This document shows positions 36,301 through 47,408 of a stretch of 64,000 bases of DNA, piece by piece. The translations under genes were made by a program, and so were the position numbers. Within the stretch, counting starts at the first letter, position 1, and each line of letters starts with the position of its first letter. The DNA is taken from the NCBI GenBank assembly GCA_963920575.1, contig OY986964.1, forward strand, positions 37,252,527 through 37,316,526, written 5' to 3'. The notes below the pieces were generated by a model that ran no database searches, had not been told where the DNA came from, and saw only the letters and a program-made list of their open reading frames with translations. This DNA is from Narthecium ossifragum (lineage: Eukaryota > Streptophyta > Magnoliopsida > Dioscoreales > Nartheciaceae).

Positions 36301-38261
36301 GGTGTCGTTTGGTTGCGGGATAAGCAATTCCGGGATCAGAGAGAATATGAATTGGTATGTGATCGCTCGCAAACGTCGTCGTTAAAACGTCGCTAACCTC
36401 AATCAAATCTTAAATTTATATCCTTGTTCAATCACTAATACTACTAGGTAGACTAGTGGTGAAATCCGGAGTCGAACCACAGGGAATTACTAGGAAAACC
36501 AAAATCGATTCTCAAAACTCTTGATCTAAACCAAACACTTCAATGAGAGATTGATCTAACTGAAATTATCTAAGAAAGCAAAAGAAAATATTAAGGTTTT
36601 AATCAGATGGGAAAAAGATGTCTTAGGAAATACGCAATCCACCCTAGTTTCACCCTTAATCTTCCATAGTTATCATCTTGATCACTTCTCTAAGTATTAT
36701 GGATCGTATGGCTATAAGCTCACACGAATCCCTAAAAGAAGGTTTTATGTTTCCTACGGCATAACCTATTTTTGTTTGGCATAAATCATCTTCGGTCCTA
36801 CCATTATCTTAAGTTATTCTACTCCTAATGACCTTAGCATGACTTATCTTCACGTAGCATAGATTATCTCAAAGGTAAATCACAAACCACATGCAAACTA
36901 TCTCATGAATCTTTACATTCAAGTACAACCATCATGTAGGACTAATAATACGTCAACGGAACTCTGTTCCTTCAACTCTATAATCATTAAAATCATATTC
37001 ATGAGATTATACTAAAAGAAGTTCACAAAAATCCAACTAAGAAAGATCAAAAGTTACACTAGGGTTTCATGGTATTCCTAAGAACAAGAAAACTAGCCAC
37101 TCATCTCTTGGAAATCAGCCATAGGTGTAGAAGATGAAGCCGTCGATCCCCGCGGAAAGATCACCGTCTTCAAAACCCTAACCTTCTCCTTCAAAAGTGC
37201 TCCAAAAGATGATATTTTTCGGCTGGAAGACCCCTTTATATATTAGAAACCCTCAACCTCCGAATTAGGAGTCCTAACAGAGGTTAAACTCTAATTTCCC
37301 TAATTTCCGGATCGCTGACGTCATCGGAGCGATCGATCGGACTCAAACCGATCGATCGGACTTTCCAGTTTGACTAGGTTAATAACTGCCACGTCATCAG
37401 CTTCCTTATTCTTCAATTCCTACCCGGAATTCCGATTTGTAATCAATTCTGAAGCTAATCTGTTCGGAATCTGAGAAAGTCTTTCACAGGAAAGTTCTAG
37501 ATCTGGAAGTCTTCTTTTATCTCCCAAAATTTCAGAATATTCTAATTAATGTAGAATATTTGGCGAATATTCTCTTCAGCATCGACGGTGCTGCTTTCCA
37601 GCTTATGTATCTTCATGTATTCTTCAATTCTGCTATCACACGATAAGGAATCTCGCAAAGTATCCAACATGAACATTGTAGATCTTGAAGTCTTCTATCA
37701 TGTACTAAATTTTCAGAATATTTGGACTTATACAGAATATATGGCGAATATTTTCCTGACAGGCGACGAAGCAGTCTTTATCAAATAAATTCATCTTCTT
37801 AGCCGAAATTCTTGTATTTCTTCTCAAAACCTATTTAAACCTGAAATCAAGCAATATGACATCAAAGACAACCACTCTAGGCCTAACAAAGGTAATCTAA
37901 AGGGTTTAATTATGAATAATTAATGACTTATCAGTATGATGGGATATGTATGGTATTTTGTTGAAAAATAGTAATAAATTAGTAATGCTTGGTTGAAAAA
38001 GCTGGGATAAAGTTGATCTGATTGGTTGAAAAGCAGGGATAATGAACTAATGATTGATTGAAAAGTGAAAAAGTAGGAATAAAATTGATATAATTGATTG
38101 AAAAGAAGAGAAAATGTAGTAATGATTGGTTAAAAAGTGGGGATAAAAACGGAGATAAAAGTGAAAATAAGAATAAGGATTAGATGGTATTTGACTATAA
38201 TACAGGAATAAAATGAACTTTAACACCAGATAGGGATTCCATATCCCCAACCAAACAACCC
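36301..38261. mobile_element. PIF/Harbinger-type MITE, split by a solo LTR
   Basis: Outer ends GGTGTCGTTTGGTTG and CAACCAAACAACCC are inverted repeats. Both are flanked by TTA (36298-36300 and 38262-38264), the Harbinger target duplication. With the nested LTR and one target copy removed, the MITE would be about 380 bp. It contains internal repeats of GGTTGAAAAG-type words at 37985-38140. No transposase. Confidence 0.75.
36360..37933. mobile_element. Solo LTR nested in the MITE
   Basis: Starts TGATCGCTCGCAAACG, ends TGACTTATCA (TG...CA), 1,574 bp, perfect 5-bp duplication GTATG at 36355-36359 and 37934-37938. It includes the phrase GAACCACAGGGAAT near 36475, common near the start of a group of plant LTRs, and two CGATCGATCGG palindromes near 37330-37360. 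No internal retroelement genes. Confidence 0.88.
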
Positions 38262-39164
38262 TTAAAATAACAAACCCAAAACTTCCTTATCCGGGAACAG
38301 AACATCTCGCGAGCAAACGGCTTCAGAGTTGAGAGGCTGTGTGCGCAAAAAAAGGGCTTTCACTTTTTCTCAAGGAACAGGAACAGGGGCATTGGGAGAT
38401 GGGAATAATAGAGAGAAAGAGACAGGTTTCAGATGAAGATTGAGACAAAGAATGATGAAATATGGTGTCCACGACCACGACCGATCGATTCATACAAATA
38501 GAGATATATATTTAGACTTACAGAAGCCAATTGCTCAGTAATTCCCGGTCATGTGACGACGGACTCATCGTAGTATGAATGAATTATTTGATTAATGTCT
38601 ACATCATCGGATTCTTCTTATAATACACTGGAGGGATATCATAGCTCTTGTCACTACACTATGCATACAGGTCATAGAATTTTTAAAACAATTTGTGATT
38701 TAACAGCGCAATCTTCGGTGGCTGGCGCACGAACCCATAATTAACTGTCCTGCTACTTGGGCAATGTTTTATCACCGCAAGGACGATTATGAGTAATTAG
38801 AAACTTGCCATGTTTCCTTGTCATCATCATGCTGGGCTGGAGTGGGTCAGGTGATACGTCTGCTAGACTGGATTGAGCTGGACCAGAACTGTCCTCAGCC
38901 CGGTTTAATTCTAAATTGTTCCCCGTCGAGAACAGACCGGAGAGCGAACCGGGGGTGACCCGGTCTAGTCGCAGGTCCGGGCCACTACCGGTATTATAGG
39001 CGCCTAGGGAGTAACCGCCTCCGTTAAAGAGTAGAATAGATCAATAGAAAGAAGAAAAAGAAGAAGAAGCGGTCTCACACACTCTCTCCTCTATCTCTCT
39101 CTAGCACAGATCTATTCTCTTCAAACCAGAAGGAAGGCAGTCTCCCATTGCTATGTTAGTGAAG
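38262..39164 (+). promoter_or_regulatory. Upstream region and first leader exon of the MRF gene
   Basis: A purine-rich GAAGAAAAAGAAGAAG tract and a CTCTCTCCTCTATCTCTCTC leader-like stretch lie at 39050-39105. A plausible 5' splice site, TTAGTGAAG|GTGATA, is at 39164. I infer transcription starts near 39,000. No unambiguous TATA box. Confidence 0.4.
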
Positions 39165-39899
39165 GTGATAAATTCTCATGCAAAGATGGTTCTTTTGCTT
39201 TTTTTTCTGTCTATCTTTTGGATATCTATGTACTTCTCAAAAAATGGATTTTCTATGCACATTTTGATGGCTGATAGGTTTTATGATTGGAATTATTAAA
39301 AGGAGAAAATGTTGATCTTCTACGATTTGTGTGATGCCATTTTGACTTTTATCATGATTTCAGTAAGAATTTTATTGTGTAAAGTTGTCTGCATCATGGG
39401 AACAATGTCACAGACCGTAGGTTCTTGGGGGTTTACCAATAGCAATCTTCATTTTTGACAGAATGCCTTAATCGGTGATGTATACAACTAATCAACTAAC
39501 TAAGAGGTCGTCGCACTTTACCAAACGGATCGATTTGTACATGTTGTAGATCCCATGTCTCCATTGCAATTTGCTGACACTGTTAGCATCTTCATTAGTG
39601 AGGCCATATGTCCATGTTTTCTTCCATCTTATGATTTTAACAGAAAGTGGACATTTCATATGGATCAAATTAAATCTGGCTCAGGATGAAACCCGGCCCT
39701 CAAATGTCGGTCGCGATTTATGATCCTTTTTTAGAATGGAGTGTCTGAAAGTCTCCTTTTTGTGTTATTCACATTGTAGTTTCATTTTCTCTGTGAATAA
39801 AGCAACTAATGTTCTATTCCACCAATGTTTCTTTCCTGTTTTTAGCACTTGTTGAGTCTAAGTTTGCAAGTGTTCTTATTATTTTTCCCCTTTTGCAGG
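39165..39899 (+). other. Probable 5'-UTR intron of the MRF gene
   Basis: T-rich intervening sequence between the donor at 39164 and an acceptor CTTTTGCAG|GAAAAC near 39899. No ORF of note. Confidence 0.45.
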
Positions 39900-40010
39900 A
39901 AAACAGTGAGGAAAGTTGCATGTTGCACTCTCAGATCTGATCATTTTATATCAGCACCTAATAAGCAATCATTTTGAAGGAGTGATATAACGCATTCACT
40001 CTAGAGTGCT

Positions 40011-40124
40011 ATGGTGGACTTAGGGACTTTGTTCTTATGGAAAGTTCAGAGCTTCTTGGTTCTGTCTGCTTTCTTTAGTTGCTGCAAAAGGATACTACTG
40101 TATATCGCTTGTTCAAGTGAATGA
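40011..40124 (+). CDS. Upstream ORF in the MRF leader (37 codons)
   Basis: ATG at 40011, stop TGA at 40122, 31 bp before the main start. The peptide begins MVDLGTLFLWKVQSFLVL and has a hydrophobic, aromatic core with paired cysteines (FFSCCKR). Its length, position just before the main ORF and non-random composition suggest a regulatory peptide uORF, not noise. It is too short for ordinary gene calling. Whether it is conserved across species cannot be seen here. Confidence 0.6.
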   Translation: MVDLGTLFLWKVQSFLVLSAFFSCCKRILLYIACSSE

Positions 40125-40155
40125 GCTGAGGAAGGCTTGGAGCTGTATATGAACC

Positions 40156-42709
40156 ATGGATTTCAACGAAGGTTTCGTATCAGAAGAGCATCGAGAATTG
40201 CTTAGAGCTGCAGCTGAGAGTGCTGATCCCATATCGATTTCTCCTTTGGAGATCTCATCTCCGAGGTCTCCTAGATCACCACATGGCAAGCAGAGTCCAA
40301 AAGGGAGTCCAGTTAAGCATAGCAAGCATTCACTTTCGGGAAGAGATGGCCGTCCTAAGAAAGGTAGGATATTGTTTTAATAAGATTTTCCATACAAAAT
40401 ACATATGCATCACAAGCTCAGTTTATTATTACTTCTCACCAAAACATGGTCCTTTTGGAGTTTAATTCATTTGAGGAGAACTTACCACAATTTCATTGAT
40501 ATATATATATATATATATATGAGGTGGTCAGATGTCAACCATTTTGTCTAAATTGAGCTGAAAACAAAAGAAAGCACTCCTGTGATGATCTAAGAGATTG
40601 TTCTATGACTCAATTTTAGGTGATCTGAATGACGGACACTTTGTGTTCTTTTAACAGGTGGCTCTGGTGGAAAAGGCACATGGGGTGGAATGCTGGACAG
40701 GGAAGATGATGATCAATGTCTTGACACTAATGATCCAAATTATGACAGCAGTGAGGTATTATTCCTTCTTAGTTCAAACAAATCCTTGTGTAAAAATGTT
40801 GCCTGAAATCTTCAAGTGCTGCGTCTGAATTGGTTCCATTTTTCTTATCTTGGTTGTTGGATGCATGCTCTTAAAGGAAATCCGCATTTCAAGTTGTAGC
40901 AAATCATCAGTAAAGCTTGTAGAATTCAAGAAAAAAGCTACAGTGGTAGTTGAGGAATACTTCACCACAGATGACATTACTGCAACTGGAAATGAATTAA
41001 GAGATCTGGGTTGCCCTTCCCATCACTATTATTTTGTCAAGAAGCTGGTCTCCGTTGCCATGGATAGGCATGACAAAGAGAAGGAAATGGCTGCTGTTTT
41101 ACTGTCAACACTCTATGCCGATTTAATAACACCATCACAGGTTTACAAGGGTTTCAGCAACCTCGTTGAGTCCTCTGATGACTTGTTGGTGGACATACCG
41201 GACGCAGTTGATGTCCTCGCTCTGTTTGTAGCTCGAGCAGTGGTCGATGAAATCCTTCCTCCTGCATTTTTGACAAGACAAATGGCAACTTTACCTGAAA
41301 ACACCAAAGGCATTGAAGTTATAAAGAGAGCTAAGAAAAATTACTTATCAGCTCCACTTCATGCAGACTTAGTACTGCGAAAATGGGGTGGAAGCAAGAC
41401 TACCACAGTTGAGGATGTCAAGACGAAGACAAACAATCTGCTGAGAGAATACATTGTGAGCGGCGACAAGGCAGAGGCCTGCAGATGTATCAAGGATTTG
41501 AAAGTTCCTTTCTTCCATCATGACATTGTTAAGAGAGCACTGATACTTGCAATGGAAAGAAGGGCAAGCGAGGGGCTTATCTTAGATTTGCTGAAGGTAG
41601 CTTCTGAAGAAGGGGTGATCAATGCAAGCCAGATATCGAAAGGGTTCAATAGGCTTATCGATGCCATTGATGACTTAACTCTGGACATCCCAAATGCCAA
41701 GGATCTCTTGCAGTGCTTGATTTCAAAGGCAGCATCAGAAGGTTGGATGTGCGCTTCCTCTCTGAAGTCGTTTTGCTTCCAACCCGAGAAACAATTGGAG
41801 GACAAAACAATCAGTGGTTTCAAGATAAGGGTCACTCCTATCATTCAAGAATACTTCTTAACAGGTGACATCTTAGAAGTGATCGACAGTCTGGAGTCAG
41901 AGAACCTTTCCTCCTGCACACAATCTACAGCCATCTTCATCAAGAAGCTGATTACATTGGCAATGGAACGAAAGAACAGGGAGAAAGAAATGGCTTCTGT
42001 ATTGTTGACATCTCTATGTTTTCCGGCAGACGATGTCGTGAGAGGATTCCATATGTTGATAGAGTCTGCCGAGGATACGGCATTGGACATTCCTGCCGTA
42101 GTGGAATACTTAGCAATGTTCTTAGCTAGAGCAGTGGTGGATGAAGCATTGGCTCCGTCACACCTGGAGGAGATCGAAAGCCAGTGCGAGGGTGCAGACT
42201 CCATATGCAGCAAAGTTCTGCAGCTGGCTCGCTCATTGCTCCGAGCCCGGCTATCTGGGGAGAGGATTTTGCGGTGTTGGGGCGGCGGCGGCGCTAGCAG
42301 GACTGGATGGGCAATTGAAGATGTCAAAGACAAGATAGGAAAGTTGTTTGAGGAATATGATTCCGGCGGCGACATGCGTGAAGCCTGCCGCTGTATAAAA
42401 GAGCTAGGAATGCCATTTTTCCACCACGAAGTCGTCAAGAAGGCCTTAATAACAGTCATGGAGAAGAAGAATGACAAACTATGGCGATTGCTTGCAGAGT
42501 GCTACTCTATGGGTTTAATAACAACCAATCAGATGATGAAAGGATTCGGAAGAGTTGCGGATTGCATGGATGATTTAGTGTTGGATATTCCGGATGTGGA
42601 GAAGCAATTTGAAGGCTATATCGAGCACGCTAAGCGTGAAGGTTGGTTGGATCCTTGTTTTTCCACAGGCAAACGAGGCCAGCCAGTTGAGAATGGATTT
42701 TGTTCTTGA
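40156..42709 (+). CDS. MA3-domain translation regulatory factor (MRF family), four MA3 domains
   Basis: Exons 40156-40363, 40658-40755 and 40877-42709 give 712 aa. The start ATG sits in ACCATGG and the protein opens MDFNEGFVSEEHRELLRAAA. A Ser/Pro-rich N-terminus (SPRSPRSPHGKQSPKGSP) and the family motif GTWGGMLD precede four MA3 domains at about residues 118-240, 280-400, 413-535 and 581-700. Each shows the pattern VEEYFxTxD ... KKLVxxAMDR ... KGFxxLxxxxDDLxLDIP. MA3 domains bind eIF4A; Arabidopsis MRF1-4 are cytosolic and linked to TOR-S6K control of translation under energy stress, and MRF3/ECIP1 also interacts with ethylene signalling proteins. The acceptor at 40876 (TTAAAG|GAA) is the only one in phase that I see, but it is weak. 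The leader contains a uORF. Confidence 0.94.
40499..40520. repeat. (AT)n microsatellite in MRF intron
   Basis: About 11 AT units in the first coding intron. Confidence 0.9.
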
Positions 42710-43787
42710 GAATCCATGGTAACTAATTAAAACTTTGACAGCCACCATGTTCTCCTCTGTTATCTCTTTATGATTCCAAGTAATGCACAGTAATTACATG
42801 AATGAATAAAGAGAAATTCCAAGCTGAGTGGTTCTATCTATCTATTCTGAAATGCAAATTAGACATTTTAAAACTCTCTTTATCTTCATCGATATCTTCT
42901 ATATACTGATCCATAGCTTTGTGTTTCTAATGAATAAGGGTCATACAAAGCAGACTAGCAGAGGGTTCTGGATAAAGGTTTTTGCCGTATTGTGCAGTCA
43001 CTACCTCTATTCATGTTGTGGTTATCTAGACTCCAGCTATTCATTGCATCTGAGATATTCTTCTCTGATAAAAATCATCTATGCCAGATGTTATCTATAT
43101 TGGCATTGACTGCACAACTTGTATTTGGTATCCCCACCTATTCTTGCCACCATGAGAGATTTGTTCAGTTGCTCATCAATTCACAGGACAGAGACATGCA
43201 TGCTCGTCATCTAGTTATTAGCAGCTCCTCTAGAGCATATATAGCCTGCCTATTTGTCTATTGCTATAGATACATCCCTACTAAAAATTATCATGAGGAC
43301 AGTCAGAAATAGAATTCGAACCCTTAATGTTAACTTGTTCTGCTATGAAATGATTGAAATAGCCGCCATTCACATAAGTTCACACCATCTTTCTCACAAA
43401 GTGAGATTAAACGAGTACGTGCTAGGAAAGAAAAATCAGGCAACTCTTGGGATGCGTTTGGTCACAGACCTCGAAGAGTTAAATACACTAGCTTTTGTTA
43501 ATGGAGTACCCAGGAACCGTCAAAAAAGGTCGGCCGACCGCCGGGTTTCTGTCCTTGTCTCTTCCCATCACCGGCATTTGCGCCGTTGCGTGCGTGCCAT
43601 CGCCCCACTAACGGCACCACCGCCTCTTTTTAACGTCCCAAGCGATCCTATCGTTTTAGTGGCACTGTCGTAATTTCTCGTCATTTGTTTGTCCCCCGGT
43701 AAGTCCGGCTATTTATATGTCCCTACCTTACGCTATCCTCTGCATCGATCCCGAAGTTACGCCCAAAAATACCCTAAAATTTAGACC
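42710..43787. other. MRF 3' flank and promoter of PMEI-like copy 1
   Basis: AT-rich 3' UTR-like sequence, with AATGAATAAAGAG near 42800 as a likely polyadenylation signal. No supported gene follows until 43788. A TATTTATAT box at about 43710-43718 lies ~70 bp before the PMEI start codon. Confidence 0.5.
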
Positions 43788-44442
43788 ATGGCCCCGAATT
43801 TTCTCCTCTATTTGTTTCTGGTCGCCGGAGTGATGACGACGGCCTTGGGACTCCCGGCGGCGGCAGGAGGCGCCGGGAGGAATTCGACGGATTTTATCCG
43901 GAGCTCGTGCGGCGCCACGCTCTACCCGAAACTGTGCTTGTCGTCGCTGGCTGGCTACGCTCGCTCGATCCAGCACGACCCAATCCGCCTCGCCCGGGCC
44001 GCGGCCGACGTCAGCTTGGCCCGCGTCCGCGCGTTATCCGCCCACGTGGCGGCACTCCGCCAGGCCAGCGCTGGCGCTGGCTCGTCCTCTCGCGGGTTCG
44101 GGCAGGGGGGGGACGGCGGCATTGCGCGACTGCGCGGATGCACTGGCGTCCGCGGTGGACCTGGCGGGGCGGTCGTCAGCGGAGCTGGGGAGGCTGAAGG
44201 CGGCGGAGGGGCCGGAGGTGGCCTGGCGGGTGTCGAACGCTCAGACGTGGATGAGCGCCGTGCTGACCAACGAGGAAACCTGCATCGATGGCTTCGGCCC
44301 ATATCCTCAGCCGGACGCCGTCGCCAGCGGCGGCCATAAGGGCTCCATTAAAGACGATGTCTGCGGGAAGGTTAGAACAGTCAAGGCTTACTCCAGCAAC
44401 GCCCTCGCTCTCGTCAATCATCTGGTCGCCGGCCGCCGGTAA
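43788..44442 (+). pseudogene. Pectin methylesterase/invertase inhibitor-like gene, one-base frameshift (copy 1)
   Basis: Single exon. Frame 1 from ATG 43788 encodes a secretory signal (MAPNFLLYLFLVAGVMTTAL) and the first half of a PMEI domain (FIRSSCGATLYPKLCLSSL...DPIRLARAAADVSL). Frame 2 resumes before 44122 with ALRDCADALASAVDLAGRSS, WRVSNAQTWMSAVLTNEETC and SSNALALVNHL to a stop at 44440-44442. The break falls at an 8-G run (44105-44112); one base gained or lost there restores a ~215-aa protein with the usual four conserved cysteines. PMEI-domain proteins inhibit pectin methylesterases or invertases in the apoplast; which one cannot be told. It may be a true lesion or an assembly homopolymer error. 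Confidence 0.85.
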
Positions 44443-45936
44443 TTAATATATGTATAGCATAGAACACTCCTACTACTGTTTGGTAGGTGGTTGCAGCGCC
44501 TAACCTTGTATTAATTAGTTTTGAATCTATATATGCATGTGAGAATACTCTACGTACGTCTATAAATACGAAGAGATAAGTCCTCTATATTATGATCATA
44601 TAATTAGTATAAAAGGAGAGCATATCAATCATCATATGCAATTTAGGCAATCCATCCAATCTGTGTTACATGAATAATTAACATAACAGTTGGTTTCGAG
44701 ACCGGGAAAAGATTCAGAAGGGGAATGGCATTAATATGCTTGTCATGTACCATTTGTGGTGCAATTAATAGAAAAGATTCAGAAGTGAATATATTGATCT
44801 ATTTGGTAAAATGTTTCATATTAAGACGGCTATTGTAATTCGTGATTGATGTGATGTAAAGATACCTAACAAGATTATTATATATTTTTAGCTTTTAGAC
44901 GTTGATGATGGTGGCGAACCTGATACTATGAAATATATGTCCAACAGCGTCACGATCAGCTAAAGCAGCTAGCTAGTTTACCACCATTGCTGCCCATGCA
45001 GGTCCACTTGCAGGCCCTTCTAGTTTACCTGCACCTAGTGCCTAACGTGAACCTTTTCTGTACCCTTCTGCGCCTGAGCACATTATCTCTGCGCGCAGTG
45101 CAGTCCCATGCATTGCTGTGCTGTCTCGTGGCACGTGCAGTGGCCCTCACCTTACAGAGATTGCTGCTACATACGTACAGCGCGCGGGGTGGCCATGTCT
45201 GGCAGCACGTGGAATGATATTTGTTAGCATGCATGCCAATATATACATCCAACTCTGATGACGAAGAGAAACGAATCTTATTTAACCAACAGCCCTTCTC
45301 AATCAGCTTATATAACCACCTGTATCCGGGATGGTTACGTGATCACCAGGCATGTGAGGTGTATCAATCATCATGAATGGATGATCAAAATGATTTATGG
45401 GTTATACGGTTCATATGTCATCTCGAGCCTCGACTTCGGGGTTACTCAGTTCCCTGTCTCGGGTCTTTTGTATACAGCTTCGATCTCGGGGTCATTTGAA
45501 GTTATTATGCTTCGGCCTCGGGATCTCCATCTCGGCCTCGACATCCTCTTCGAGGTCGCTCGGGCTCGACATTGGTGGCGTTATATATCTTCCATGCGTC
45601 ACTTGTCAGACGTGGATTAATAGGGCAGCTATGCACCTTGGTCAACACTCTGTTGAATTGCATCTTCATAATTGCGAAGGCGGCGTGATGATGTGGTTTG
45701 AACTCGAGTGTCGAGCAGTATTTTAATGCGTGTCTTTCCTTATTGACCGACGCCTCTGTTTTCGTGCAGTCTCGTATGCGACGGCTCCACTAGAATTGAC
45801 GCCGATTAGTCCACTTGTCCTGCCTGTACGGTGTCATGGGTACGCTGATTGTGACGTGTTGGATAGATGTCAAGTGCCCGCCTCGACTCGACGATGGATA
45901 TCCGCCACTCCAGTATTTTCTTTGGTAACACCATGC

Positions 45937-46074
45937 ACCCAACAAATAACACCAACTTCCTCTTTTATTTAACCATGACATGAGTACATATACATGTATA
46001 GTACCACCCAACAAATAACACCAACTTCCTCTTTTATTTAACCATGACATGAATACATATACATGTATAGTATA
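45937..46074. repeat. 69-bp tandem duplication
   Basis: Two nearly identical copies, beginning ACCCAACAAATAACACC at 45937 and 46006 and ending ACATATACATGTATAGTA, separated by no spacer. Confidence 0.93.
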
Positions 46075-46077
46075 TAT

Positions 46078-46107
<30 letters not shown>
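46078..46107. repeat. (TA)n then (CA)n microsatellite
   Basis: About 14 AT units followed by ACACACACA. Confidence 0.9.
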
Positions 46108-46118
<11 letters not shown>

Positions 46119-46190
46119 TTACATACATAAATAATTTATCCCCAACTTACCGGAATTATCATTCATGTTGTAGCTAGTAATTATTAAGCA

Positions 46191-46785
46191 TCAACGGCCG
46201 GCGACGAGCTGGTTGACGAGAGCGAGCGCGTTGCTGGCGTATTTCTGGGCTTGCTTGACCCGCCCGTAGACGTCGCTGCTGATTGACCCCGGGCCACTGG
46301 CCGTGGCCGGCGCCTCATGGAAGCCGTCAGCGCAGGTCTCCTCGTTGGTAATCACGGCGCTCATCCACGTCTGGGCGTTGGACACCCGCCACGCCACCTC
46401 CGGCCCCTTCGCATCATCGAGCCTCCCGATCTCCCCCCACCGACCGCCGCGCAAGGTCCGCCGCGTCCCTCAGCGTTTCCCCGCAGTCCCGCAGCGCCGC
46501 CGCCTCCCAGCCGCCGGCGAAAATCCGGCGAAGGGAAGCCACGTGGGCCGCCAAGTCTTGTACACGTGACAGGCTGACGTTCGTGGCGACCAGGGAGAGC
46601 CGGACTTGGTCTTGCTGCACGGACGCGGCGTAACGAACCAGCGAGGTGAAGCATACCTTCTTGTAAAGCGTGACGTCGCACTCCCTCCGGATAAAAGCCG
46701 TCGAGTTATCGTCGCCTCCGGAGCCCAGGGCTGACGTTATCCCTCCGGCGAGGAGGGCGAGAGAGATAAGATAAGTTGGCACCAT
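46191..46785 (-). pseudogene. Pectin methylesterase/invertase inhibitor-like gene, one-base frameshift (copy 2)
   Basis: Minus-strand paralogue of the gene at 43788, tail-to-tail with it. ATG at 46785 starts MVPTYLISLALLAGGITSAL (signal peptide), followed by FIRRECDVTLYKKVCFTSL and AALRDCGETLRDAADLARRS. The frame is lost at a six-C run (46433-46438 on the plus strand). The other frame continues WGEIGRLDDAKGPEVAWRVS, NAQTWMSAVITNEETCADGF and ASNALALVNQLVAGR to the stop at 46191. One base at the homopolymer restores a full PMEI protein. The same kind of lesion in both copies makes a sequencing cause possible. N-terminal in-frame sequence upstream of 46785 lacks a signal peptide and is not part of the gene. 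Confidence 0.85.
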
Positions 46786-47240
46786 ATTATTATCTTTACC
46801 ACCGTTTTGGGGTGGTCGATGGGTCGGATGGCTTGGGTTATAAGCGGCCGATCCTCGAAGGCAAAAATGACGACATCGCCACCAGTGGTTCGCATAAATT
46901 GACGATATCGACACCCTGGCCCACACTATAACAACAGACACACGTACGTGAGTGGATGCCCTGCATCCGTGCCGTGCATGGGATATATATGTTTAAATAC
47001 TTGAGTGAAGAGCTAGCTAAGCTGGTGTTGAGACTTGAGAGAGACAACTCCATCAAACATATGGGATTGGTATCAATTGGGAGATTATAATATATATACA
47101 CCACTACACCAGTGTGTTGATTGTTGAGATAGAAACATGCAACTCCACCAATCATGGAGGATTATGATACACGCCAGCTGATTATATAATATACATCAAA
47201 GTACGTACTGTCTTCGAGCAGCTCAAATGGTTATTAGCTG

Positions 47241-47325
<85 letters not shown>

Positions 47326-47408
47326 TAGTCTCGGTAGATCAAGTGGGTTAGTATCAAGTTGTAATATTTCTTGGGATCTCAGTAATTAAACACAACTACA
47401 ACGACAAC
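46786..47408. other. Upstream of PMEI-like copy 2
   Basis: Probable leader and promoter of the minus-strand PMEI copy, then AT-rich DNA with a long (TA)n tract at 47247-47322. No gene seen. Confidence 0.4.
47247..47322. repeat. (TA)n microsatellite
   Basis: About 38 TA units. Confidence 0.97.

Larger units (their letters stand above)
44443..46190. other. Region between the two convergent PMEI-like genes
   Basis: No supported gene. It holds 3' flanks of both PMEI copies and a CTCGG/CCTCGAC-rich stretch at 45420-45570 that looks like degraded LTR sequence without visible ends. A 69-bp tandem duplication and a (TA)n tract follow. Confidence 0.4.

Noticed and set aside
41518..42477. Minus-strand open frames inside the MRF gene
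   Set aside because: Shadows of the MA3 coding exon.
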